From an uncultured Lachnospiraceae bacterium (GTDB lineage Bacteria > Bacillota > Clostridia > Lachnospirales > Lachnospiraceae), in contig CAKRTZ010000063.1 in NCBI GenBank assembly GCA_934402515.1, positions 1 through 11,143 on the forward strand: a DNA stretch of 11,143 bases, given 5' to 3'. The notes beneath the pieces are model-generated. The model searched no databases. It saw only the letters and a list, made by a program, of their open reading frames with translations, and was not told the DNA's origin. Position numbers and translations under genes: made by a program. Within the stretch, counting starts at the first letter, position 1, and every line of letters begins with the position of its first letter. Shown in pieces: positions 1-5,525 of this stretch.

Positions 1-59
1 GCCAGCAGTACCGCCGCCAAGCCCAATGTAAGTAGTGTTTTGGTAAATTTTTTCATCAT
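1..59 (-). CDS. N-terminus of a secreted protein or lipoprotein (partial)
   Basis: The reading frame starts at ATG 57-59 and runs off the left edge, giving MMKKFTKTLLTLGLAAVLLA. Two lysines are followed by an unbroken hydrophobic stretch, which is the n- and h-region of a Sec signal peptide or lipoprotein signal. The cleavage site or lipobox lies beyond the window, so exported protein and lipoprotein cannot be told apart. An AAAGGAA ribosome binding site lies at 65-71, five bases before the first ATG; the second ATG (54-56) is an equally possible start. No good sigma-A promoter was found between the gene and the stem-loop element at 102-230. The function is unknown; small lipoproteins and solute-binding proteins both begin like this. 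Confidence 0.6.
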   Translation of the reverse strand, partial: MMKKFTKTLLTLGLAAVLL

Positions 60-79
60 CCTCGTTCCTTTCGCCTGCC

Positions 80-100
80 TTATTGTCAATCGTACAATAA
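80..100. repeat. 7-bp perfect dyad upstream of the left-edge gene
   Basis: TTATTGT (80-86) and ACAATAA (94-100) are perfect inverted arms around a 7-base centre. The dyad lies 20 bases before the start codon of the left-edge gene. It could be an operator or a small leader hairpin. The minus strand also contains TTGACA here (84-89), but no matching -10 box lies 16-18 bases downstream, so I do not call a promoter. Confidence 0.45.
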
Positions 101-101
101 T

Positions 102-230
102 AGAATATCGCTTTGCGATATTCTGCGCCGCTTTTGCGTCGCGGTTAGCGACATCTACCCCTGCAAAAGCGTGCGCATTCCCGCGGAGCTTTGCTATGAT
201 AGGTTCGCGGAGCGATTACCTATCATAGCA
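102..230. repeat. Intergenic element of three consecutive stem-loops
   Basis: Three dyads follow one another without overlap. The first is AGAATATCGC (102-111) against GCGATATTCT (115-124), a perfect 10-bp stem with a TTT loop. The second pairs GCGC plus CGCTTTTGC (125-137) with GCAAAAGCG plus GCGC (163-176, one bulged base), and carries an internal hairpin GTCGC/GCGAC (138-142 with 148-152). The third is TGCTATGATAGGT (192-204) against ACCTATCATAGCA (218-230), a perfect 13-bp stem. CGCGGAGC also occurs twice as a direct repeat (182-189 and 206-213). The pattern looks like a dispersed, non-coding palindromic unit of the REP or MITE kind, or a structured leader of the left-edge gene. Only one copy is in the window, so the repeat-family reading is inference. 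Confidence 0.65.
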
Positions 231-262
231 GAAAAGGACAGCGGAATCAAGTTCCGCTGCCC
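231..262 (-). terminator. Intrinsic terminator of the spore-protein gene
   Basis: Read leftward, GGGCAGCGGAA (262-252), a 5-base loop and TTCCGCTGTCC (246-236) form an 11-base GC-rich stem with one mismatch, followed by TTTTC (235-231). It lies about 20 bases past the stop codon of the spore-protein gene, as expected for a rho-independent terminator. Confidence 0.8.
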
Positions 263-282
263 TTCTCGATAAAGTCTATCCT

Positions 283-483
283 TTATTTCATAGACTCTTC
301 CTGTTTCTTGATCATACGGCGAACCATCTCGCCACCGATAGAACCGGCTTCCTTGGATGTTAAGTCACCGTTGTAACCCTCTTTCAGGTTTACGCCTAAC
401 TCGGATGCTACCTCAGTCTTGAAACGATCCATTGCTGCCTTAGCCTCAGGAACTTCTACTTTATTAGACTTGCTGCTTGCCAT
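283..483 (-). CDS. Alpha/beta-type small acid-soluble spore protein (SASP)
   Basis: This 66-residue protein belongs to the alpha/beta SASP family. Such proteins coat DNA in the dormant spore, protect it from UV and heat, and are degraded at germination by the GPR protease. The family signature is clear: EAKAAMDRFKTEVASELGV (residues 13-31), with the expected GPR cleavage site between Glu24 and Val25, and the C-terminal GDLTSKEAGSIGGEMVRRMI block (39-58), including the invariant GxxGGxMVRRMI part. I chose the ATG at 481-483 because GGAGGTG (490-496) lies six bases before it. The longer frame from 498 begins at an ATG that overlaps this ribosome binding site. Expression is expected in the forespore under sigma-G, which fits the candidate promoter at 570-598. 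A terminator follows at 231-262, so the gene is probably monocistronic. Confidence 0.95.
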   Translation of the reverse strand: MASSKSNKVEVPEAKAAMDRFKTEVASELGVNLKEGYNGDLTSKEAGSIGGEMVRRMIKKQEESMK

Positions 484-495
484 AGTTTTCACCTC

Positions 496-576
496 CATAC
501 TAACATTTTGTTTTGCTGCATTTTCTATTTGGAAGATAAGTGATAAATGTTTATCGCTTATCTTGATGTTAGTATG
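496..576. repeat. Nested inverted repeats in the spore-gene promoter and leader
   Basis: An outer perfect 11-bp inverted repeat, CATACTAACAT (496-506) with ATGTTAGTATG (566-576), encloses an inner one. The inner pair is AAGATAAGTGATAAA (533-547) with TTTATCGCTTATCTT (550-564), 15 positions with one mismatch that is G:T on one strand, and a 2-base loop. The outer right arm contains the candidate sigma-G -10 box, and the outer left arm runs into the GGAGGTG ribosome binding site. The inner hairpin would lie at or very near the 5' end of the spore-gene mRNA and has no U-run after it, so it does not look like a terminator. Confidence 0.75.
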
Positions 577-598
577 AGCGTTGTGGCAAATTATATGT
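570..598 (-). promoter_or_regulatory. Candidate sigma-G (forespore) promoter of the SASP gene
   Basis: Read leftward, ACATA (598-594) and CATACTA (576-570) are separated by 17 bases. This compares well with the published sigma-G pattern, roughly GHATR, 17-18 bases, CATNNTA; the -35 differs only in its first base. Its position, about 90 bases before the SASP start codon, and the known sigma-G control of SASP genes support the call. No convincing sigma-A promoter was seen in the same interval. Confidence 0.6.
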
Positions 599-627
599 TG
601 GAAACTTTTTCAATAAAAATGGAAAAG

Positions 628-2694
628 TTACTCAGCTTCTTTACATAACAGCATCATAATGTCATTGCTTCGGCTTATAAATCTGGTCATGGCATCGGCA
701 TCCAGAGGGGAATGCTGCAATTTTGCCAGATCATAGAGCTGCTCACAAATCATCTTCGTATTGTCTCCATCCTTGTGTTCACAGACATACTGTACCAGAG
801 GATGGCTGGCATTTAAGATTAAAGTCTCACCTTCATCGCCAAATCCGGGCATACCCATGCCATTCATGGAGTACATCTTCATCATATCCTGCATCCGGCG
901 GCTTTCCTCGGATAAGGTAATCATGGACGCAATCTTTTTATTTTTCAGTTTTTCAATCTTGACATTTAATTTCTCTTTTTTCAGAGCCTTCTGCATCACC
1001 TTGGCAATCTCGCCGGCCTGCTCCTCGTACTCTTTCTCCGCCTTCTTGGATGTCTTGCTCTTGAAGGTTTCGGTCAGATCTGCATCGATACGCTGGAACT
1101 TGATGCCCTCGTTCTTTGCCTCTAGCTGGGAGATGAAAGGCTGATCGATATTGTGGTTTAAGATCACCGCATCCATCTTTGCCTGACGGAACATATTAAT
1201 GTACTGGCTCTGCTGCTGTTCATCGGTTACATAGTAGATGATTTTTTCTTTCTTTTCCTCTTCCTTGTTCTCTTCGGAGGTTTCCTCTGTGGAATCTACC
1301 ACTTCCGCATCTACCTTTTCGCCGTTCTCATCCACAGCCTTCTCATCTGCTTCATCCGGATCTGTCTTGTTGACTTCCAGGCACTCCGGCAAAGTCAGAT
1401 ATTTGCCATCCAGGTTCTTGAAAAGAATGTAATCCGTCATCTTCTCGCAGAATTTATCATCCTTTAAGCAGCCGAATTTGATGAAGGGACTGATATCATC
1501 CCAGTATTTGTCATACTCCTCTTTCTCGGTCTTACACATGCCGGAAAGTTTGTCTGCCACTTTCTTGGAGATGTAGTCTGCAATTTTCTTTACAAAGCCA
1601 TCATTCTGCAGGGCACTTCTGGATACGTTCAGCGGAATATCCGGGCAGTCGATGACACCCTTTAACAGCATCAAAAATTCCGGGATGACCTCTTTGATAT
1701 TATCTGCAACGAATACCTGGTTATTATATAATTTGATGGTTCCCTCAATGGACTCATACTCCATATTTAATTTCGGGAAATACAAAATACCCTTTAAGTT
1801 AAAAGGATAATCCATATTCAGATGAATCCAGAACAACGGCTCCTTGTAGTCGTGGAATACCTTGCGGTAAAAGTCCAGATATTCCTCTTTTGTGCACTCG
1901 TTGGGATGCTTTGTCCAAAGAGGATGGGTATCGTTCATCAGTTCCGGACGTTTGGTGATTTTCAGTTTCTCCTCATCACTTTCTTTTTCCGGTTTGATGG
2001 TTTCGATGACATTATCGGTATCCAGTTTCTCCTCCGGCTTGATGGTCTGGGTCTCGGTGGTGTTGGCTCTGGAGAGATAAATCTCGGTGGGCATGAAGGA
2101 GCAGTACTTGCTGACCACTTCTCTTGCTTCATACTCGTTACAGAATTTCAGGCAATCCTCGTTGACAAAAAGGGTAATCTTGGTGCCAACCTGGTTCCAG
2201 TCGCCTTCTTCCATGGAATACTCGGTACCGCCATCACACTCCCAGTGTACCGGCTTTGCACCTTCCTTGTAGGATAAGGTATCGATATGTACCTCATCTG
2301 CAACCATAAAGGCAGAATAAAAGCCTAATCCGAAATGTCCGATAATCTGATCGTCATTGGTCTTATCTTTATATTTGGTGATGAAATCCGTTGCGCCGGA
2401 GAATGCGATCTGGTTGATGTATTCCTCCACCTCGTCTGCGGTCATTCCCAGACCATTATCGATAAAGGTGATAGTCTTCTCTTCCGGATTTACAATCACC
2501 TGCACCTGGGGTTTATACCCTTCCGGCAGAGTGTACTCTCCCATCATGTCCAGCTTCTTCAACTTGGTAATTGCATCACAGCCGTTAGAAATCAGTTCCC
2601 TGAAGAAAATATCGTGATCGGAATACAACCACTTTTTGATAATCGGGAAAATATTCTCGCTGTTGATTGATAAACTTCCGTTTTTTGCTGCCAT
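628..2694 (-). CDS. htpG: Molecular chaperone HtpG (bacterial Hsp90)
   Basis: HtpG is the cytosolic ATP-dependent Hsp90 chaperone that remodels client proteins as a dimer, often together with DnaK. The 688-residue protein has the GHKL ATPase domain at the N-terminus: FRELISNGCDA (31-41, catalytic Glu33, Asn37), DNGLGM (79-84, adenine-contacting Asp79) and GHFGLGFYS (119-127, the ATP lid). The middle domain carries LNVSRSALQND (355-365) with the arginine that reaches the ATP (Arg359). The C-terminal dimerisation domain ends in NASHPLV (628-634) and a short helix. It is longer than E. coli HtpG (624 residues), mainly because of charged segments at about 212-250 and 443-484. The start at 2694 follows GGAAG nine bases upstream. 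A sigma-A promoter and a CIRCE operator precede it, which implies HrcA control. No strong terminator is visible after the stop codon. Confidence 0.97.
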   Translation of the reverse strand: MAAKNGSLSINSENIFPIIKKWLYSDHDIFFRELISNGCDAITKLKKLDMMGEYTLPEGYKPQVQVIVNPEEKTITFIDNGLGMTADEVEEYINQIAFSGATDFITKYKDKTNDDQIIGHFGLGFYSAFMVADEVHIDTLSYKEGAKPVHWECDGGTEYSMEEGDWNQVGTKITLFVNEDCLKFCNEYEAREVVSKYCSFMPTEIYLSRANTTETQTIKPEEKLDTDNVIETIKPEKESDEEKLKITKRPELMNDTHPLWTKHPNECTKEEYLDFYRKVFHDYKEPLFWIHLNMDYPFNLKGILYFPKLNMEYESIEGTIKLYNNQVFVADNIKEVIPEFLMLLKGVIDCPDIPLNVSRSALQNDGFVKKIADYISKKVADKLSGMCKTEKEEYDKYWDDISPFIKFGCLKDDKFCEKMTDYILFKNLDGKYLTLPECLEVNKTDPDEADEKAVDENGEKVDAEVVDSTEETSEENKEEEKKEKIIYYVTDEQQQSQYINMFRQAKMDAVILNHNIDQPFISQLEAKNEGIKFQRIDADLTETFKSKTSKKAEKEYEEQAGEIAKVMQKALKKEKLNVKIEKLKNKKIASMITLSEESRRMQDMMKMYSMNGMGMPGFGDEGETLILNASHPLVQYVCEHKDGDNTKMICEQLYDLAKLQHSPLDADAMTRFISRSNDIMMLLCKEAE

Positions 2695-2761
2695 AGTAAA
2701 ACACTTCCTTTTCTGTTATTAATAAGCATGCCTTTTGCAGGTTTTCCTGCCACTAATGAGT

Positions 2762-2790
2762 AGTTTAAAACTCTGTAAAGTAAATGTCAA
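2762..2790 (-). promoter_or_regulatory. Sigma-A promoter of htpG
   Basis: Read leftward, a consensus TTGACA (2790-2785) is followed by 17 bases and TAAACT (2767-2762, four of six consensus bases). Transcription would start near 2755, giving a leader of about 60 bases. Near its 5' end the leader has a small hairpin, GCAGG-AAAA-CCTGC (2750-2737), with no U-run after it. Confidence 0.7.
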
Positions 2791-2791
2791 T

Positions 2792-2825
2792 AAAAAATTA
2801 GCACTCATTTAAGTTGAGTGCTAAT
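2792..2825 (-). terminator. CIRCE palindrome read as a possible terminator of the DJ-1/CBS/PpiC operon
   Basis: In the leftward transcript coming from the operon ending at 2854, the CIRCE arms form a 9-bp stem (10 with one more A:T pair) with a 9-base loop, followed immediately by six U residues (2797-2792). It is 29 bases past the stop codon and no other terminator is seen there. The stem is AT-rich and the loop large, so termination may be partial. Confidence 0.4.
2798..2824. promoter_or_regulatory. CIRCE operator (HrcA binding site) upstream of htpG
   Basis: TTAGCACTC (2798-2806), nine bases, then GAGTGCTAA (2816-2824) is an exact match to the CIRCE consensus, the operator of the heat-shock repressor HrcA. 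It lies seven bases upstream of the htpG -35 box instead of between promoter and start codon. A possible second -10 box, TAGAAT (2832-2827, minus strand), would put the operator on its start site, but its -35 is poor. Control of htpG by HrcA is the simplest reading. Confidence 0.93.
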
Positions 2826-2853
2826 AATTCTATGAACCAATTCTAAAATTTTT

Positions 2854-3933
2854 CTAAACTCCGTTATTTTGCCCGAAATATTCATCATAGATGTTGAAAA
2901 AATCCTGGGTCTGTACCTCCGGATCATAGAGGAAGGAAATGCTTTCCCAAAGCTGTTCATTCAGATCTCTGGTCAGCTTTTTCACATAAGCATCATACTC
3001 TTCTCCGAAAACCTCCTGCCGTTTTTTCTCCACGATTCTGACTTTGTTGGCATCGGTTTCTTCTTTGTTGAAGGTACTGATACATTTGATGATATGATAG
3101 CCTAGGGAAGTTTCCACAATGTTGCTGATCTCCCCGGTTCCAAGGTCAAAGGCCGCCTTTTCAAATGCTTCCTCTGTTTCGCCTTTGCCAAAGGAATAGG
3201 TCACATTTTCGTCCTCACTGTACTGTGCGGCCAGTTCCTCAAAATCCGTTTCCCCGGAAACTGCCAGTTTCCAGACCTTCTCCGCCGTCTCCAGGGCTTC
3301 TTCCTTGTCTGCACCTGTATACTCGATTTTTTGCCCGTTGCCATCCAGGGCATAGGTTTTGATCAGGATATGCTCCACGGTAATAATCCGGGCTTCATCG
3401 TCACTGATCTCAGGATTCACATCCCGGATAAGATACTGGTATACTTTATCCGCTGTGGCATATTCCCGATAGAGATTCTCGATCAGTTTCTGATCCACTC
3501 CCATCTTTTCTATTTCCACGCTGTTTAAGGAATTGTAGTACTTCACGGCTGCCTGACTTACCAGTTCCTGCTCCTGTTCGTCCAGTTCTACCTCGTAATC
3601 CTGAGCCATCAGATTCATGGTCTTAATCTGGGCAATCTGTGCCAGTACCGTTTCCTTAATGTTTTCTCCCAGGGATACTCCCTCGAAGCTTGCCCCCCAG
3701 ATTTCACTGCCATAAACACTCTCATATTGATTTTGCGCATTGGTGAGATAAACTATCACTTCCGGTACGGTGCAGGATATGGTTTCAATACGAAAGATCT
3801 CATCTTTATCAAAGCCGGTGGTCAATACTACTTTTGTATTGGAAATATCAAATCTCCCACAGCCGGTCAGTAACGCCATGCAAAGGAACCCTGTCAGTAT
3901 CTTTGTTAATCGTCTTTTTTTATTACATCTCAT
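2854..3933 (-). CDS. Parvulin-type (PpiC/PrsA-like) peptidyl-prolyl isomerase lipoprotein
   Basis: This 359-residue protein is a predicted membrane-anchored lipoprotein acting outside the membrane. MRCNKKRRLTKILTG leads into a hydrophobic stretch and the lipobox LLTGC, with Cys25 as the lipidated residue. Residues 30-170 form a helical SurA/PrsA-like chaperone region. The parvulin domain runs from about 184 (ITVEHILIK) to 284 (TSLGYHIIKC), with the two core histidines His188 and His280. The domain is unusual: there is an insert of roughly 15 residues after the first strand, and the normal GGDLGW loop and following Met are absent, so isomerase activity is uncertain. I chose ATG 3931-3933, which overlaps the last 11 bases of the CBS gene and suggests translational coupling. 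A longer frame from 4011 would bury the signal peptide. It is the last gene of the DJ-1/CBS operon. Confidence 0.85.
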   Translation of the reverse strand: MRCNKKRRLTKILTGFLCMALLTGCGRFDISNTKVVLTTGFDKDEIFRIETISCTVPEVIVYLTNAQNQYESVYGSEIWGASFEGVSLGENIKETVLAQIAQIKTMNLMAQDYEVELDEQEQELVSQAAVKYYNSLNSVEIEKMGVDQKLIENLYREYATADKVYQYLIRDVNPEISDDEARIITVEHILIKTYALDGNGQKIEYTGADKEEALETAEKVWKLAVSGETDFEELAAQYSEDENVTYSFGKGETEEAFEKAAFDLGTGEISNIVETSLGYHIIKCISTFNKEETDANKVRIVEKKRQEVFGEEYDAYVKKLTRDLNEQLWESISFLYDPEVQTQDFFNIYDEYFGQNNGV

Positions 3934-4342
3934 TGTTTCTGCCCAGTTCATGCACCAGATAGCCGATGACATCTTTTCTGGTAATAATTCCGATAAAATG
4001 CCCCTCGTCATCGATAACCGGCACGAAGTTCTGATTGGTCACCTTGTCAATCAGATTCTCCATGGATTCTCCTACCGATACAGGTAGATTATCCCTATGC
4101 CGGTGAATCTCCATAATCGGCAGATCCTCTGCTGTATGGATATTCAGGTTCCAATATTCCTTCACAGCCCACAAGAGATCTCCTTCTGTGATGGTTCCTT
4201 TGTATGTACCGTCTTCCCTGCCGATAATGGGAATGGCTGTATAACCATGCCGCTCCATCTTTTCCAGAGACTGTCTGAGGGAATAGTCATCATAGAGGTA
4301 GGACACCTCACTTTTCGGTTTCAGAAAAAATAAAATATTCAT
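3923..4342 (-). CDS. CBS-domain pair protein
   Basis: This 139-residue cytosolic protein consists of little more than a tandem CBS pair (Bateman module). CBS 1 covers about residues 14-62 with AIPIIGREDGTYKGTITEGDLLW, and CBS 2 about 80-132 with FVPVIDDEGHFIGIITRKDVIGYL. Both show the usual 'hPVhD..G...GhhT..D' pattern. Such modules bind adenine nucleotides or related ligands and regulate partner proteins; no effector domain is attached here, so its target is unknown. The start at 4342 has AGGTAGGAG just upstream, overlapping the stop codon of the DJ-1 gene (gap 8 bases). The 3' end overlaps the PpiC-like gene by 11 bases. These junctions make a three-gene operon very likely. Confidence 0.9.
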   Translation of the reverse strand: MNILFFLKPKSEVSYLYDDYSLRQSLEKMERHGYTAIPIIGREDGTYKGTITEGDLLWAVKEYWNLNIHTAEDLPIMEIHRHRDNLPVSVGESMENLIDKVTNQNFVPVIDDEGHFIGIITRKDVIGYLVHELGRNNEM

Positions 4343-4350
4343 GCCTGCTC

Positions 4351-4902
4351 CTACCTGGTGTACACAATTTTTTCTGCCATGATGTCTGCTGCTTCCTGAT
4401 TCTGAAGCTTCTTTAAAATTTCCAACGTAAAGGCGATGGAAGCTCCCATTCCCCGTCCGGTAATCACTTCACCGTCACAGACTGCAGGCTGCTGTAAAAC
4501 TTCTGCTCCCTCCAAATGGCTTTCAAAGGAAGGATAAGAGCATGCCTTTTTCCCTTTCAAATAGCCCCGGTGTCCGAAAATACTGGGTGCTGCACAGATC
4601 GCTGCAATGGTTTTTCCCTTTGCAAAGAAATCGTCAAACTCCTTCATCAACGGTTCACATGCCTCCAGATTCTGGGTTCCCTTTAAACCTCCCGGCAAAA
4701 CCAGAACATCCTGGCTTTCAAAATCCAGTTCTCCCAAAGAGGTGTCCATATTCACACCGATCCCATGGGAGCCTTTGACACAATGCTCTCCATTTACCGA
4801 TACCATGCTCACCTGTTCTCCGGCTCTCCGCAGGATATCCACCACGGTCAATGCCTCTATTTCCTCATATCCTTCTGCAAAAAAAACTGCAATATTACTC
4901 AT
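4351..4902 (-). CDS. DJ-1/PfpI family protein (DJ-1/ThiJ/YajL type)
   Basis: This 183-residue single-domain protein belongs to the DJ-1/PfpI superfamily, closest in pattern to DJ-1/YajL. Members are linked to oxidative and electrophile stress, and glyoxalase or deglycase activities have been proposed. Visible hallmarks are the N-terminal strand IAVFFAEGYEEIEA with Glu16 (equivalent to DJ-1 Glu18), VLVLPGG (66-72) and the nucleophile elbow AAICAAP with Cys103 (equivalent to DJ-1 Cys106). The position of DJ-1 His126 is Tyr123 (CSYPSFE), as is common in bacterial ThiJ-like proteins. The C-terminal GRGMGASIAFTLEIL helix region is typical. GGAGG (4913-4917) lies ten bases before the start. It is the first gene of the leftward operon that continues with the CBS and PpiC-like genes. 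The exact substrate is unknown. Confidence 0.92.
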   Translation of the reverse strand: MSNIAVFFAEGYEEIEALTVVDILRRAGEQVSMVSVNGEHCVKGSHGIGVNMDTSLGELDFESQDVLVLPGGLKGTQNLEACEPLMKEFDDFFAKGKTIAAICAAPSIFGHRGYLKGKKACSYPSFESHLEGAEVLQQPAVCDGEVITGRGMGASIAFTLEILKKLQNQEAADIMAEKIVYTR

Positions 4903-4924
4903 GTTATGTAGGCCTCCAATGTTT

Positions 4925-4952
4925 ATTATATTTTACTGTTGAATAGTTTCAT
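4925..4952 (-). promoter_or_regulatory. Candidate promoter of the DJ-1/CBS/PpiC operon
   Basis: Read leftward, ATGAAA (4952-4947, four of six -35 bases) and a perfect TATAAT (4930-4925) are 16 bases apart. The start site would be near 4918, right beside the GGAGG at 4913-4917, so the leader would be very short. Confidence 0.5.
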
Positions 4953-4969
4953 TTTACCATCATCTGATA

Positions 4970-5005
4970 TATAATACCATTAACATTTTGTTAAATCTGT
5001 ATAAT
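4970..5005 (+). promoter_or_regulatory. Candidate promoter region of the CYTH gene (two TATAAT boxes)
   Basis: TATAAT occurs perfectly twice on the rightward strand, at 4970-4975 and 5000-5005. Neither has a good TTGACA-like box 16-18 bases upstream. The first box leaves room for a normal leader; the second would start transcription at about the ribosome binding site (5011-5015). Which one is used cannot be settled from the sequence. Confidence 0.4.
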
Positions 5006-5026
5006 GGCATAGGAGAAGATACTTTT

Positions 5027-5518
5027 ATGGGAATGGAAATCGAGCGGAAATTTCTGGTAAAAGAACTGCCCACCGATCTGGAGCAGTTTGAATGCCGCCA
5101 TATTGAACAGGCCTATCTGAATACCCGGCCGGTGGTGCGCATCCGCCGCAGCGATGAGGATTACTACCTCACCTACAAGGGAAGCGGTATGATGGCGAGA
5201 GAGGAATATAACCTTCCCTTAGATGCGAAATCCTACCAGCACCTTCTGGAAAAGGCAGACGGGCATCCCATCACCAAAAAACGTTATCTGATCCCGCTGT
5301 CCTTCCGGGAAATCAACGAGGAATGCCTGCGCCTGCTGGACGGCGCCTCTCTCACCATTGAACTGGATGTCTTTGAAGGGGCACTTGCTCCTTTGGTTCT
5401 TGCAGAAATTGAGTTTCCTTCCAGAGAAGCGGCCAAGGCCTACCGGATGGACACACGTTTTTCCCAGGATGTCACAGAAAACCCGGACTATCACAATTCC
5501 AATATGATCTATCTATAG
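5027..5518 (+). CDS. CYTH-domain protein (triphosphate tunnel metalloenzyme family)
   Basis: This 163-residue protein is a stand-alone CYTH domain. CYTH proteins form an eight-stranded tunnel that binds a triphosphate and divalent metal; bacterial members include inorganic triphosphatases and class IV adenylate cyclases. The signature ExExK is present as E4-I-E6-R-K8 in EIERKFLV. Other expected charged tunnel residues follow: VRIRR (37-41), YLTYKG (48-52, Lys51), REEY (58-61), KKR (84-86), ELD (112-114) and AEIEF (126-130). I chose ATG 5027 because AGGAG (5011-5015) precedes it; the frame can be extended to a TTG at 4988 but that lies upstream of the ribosome binding site. It is the only rightward gene here, divergent from the DJ-1 operon and ending seven bases from the convergent permease gene. 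Triphosphatase is more likely than cyclase, but this is inference. Confidence 0.9.
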   Translation: MGMEIERKFLVKELPTDLEQFECRHIEQAYLNTRPVVRIRRSDEDYYLTYKGSGMMAREEYNLPLDAKSYQHLLEKADGHPITKKRYLIPLSFREINEECLRLLDGASLTIELDVFEGALAPLVLAEIEFPSREAAKAYRMDTRFSQDVTENPDYHNSNMIYL

Positions 5519-5525
5519 ATTTTGT

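Noticed and set aside
40..228. Rightward 62-codon open frame across the stem-loop element
   Set aside because: It runs through the left gene's ribosome binding site and all three hairpins, has no ribosome binding site of its own, and the translation resembles no protein family.
603..629. Hairpin at the htpG stop codon as a terminator
   Set aside because: The AACTTTT/AAAAGTT stem is short, AT-only apart from one pair, bulged, and not followed by a U-run.
761..2670. Several rightward frames opposite htpG (for example 761-1144, 1822-2277, 2335-2670)
   Set aside because: They are antisense shadows of a well-conserved gene, with no ribosome binding sites or recognisable domains.
5507..5523. ATCTAT-CT-ATAGAT palindrome with TTT as a terminator between the convergent genes
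   Set aside because: Six AT-rich pairs with a 2-base loop are too weak to stand as a terminator; it overlaps the CYTH stop codon.
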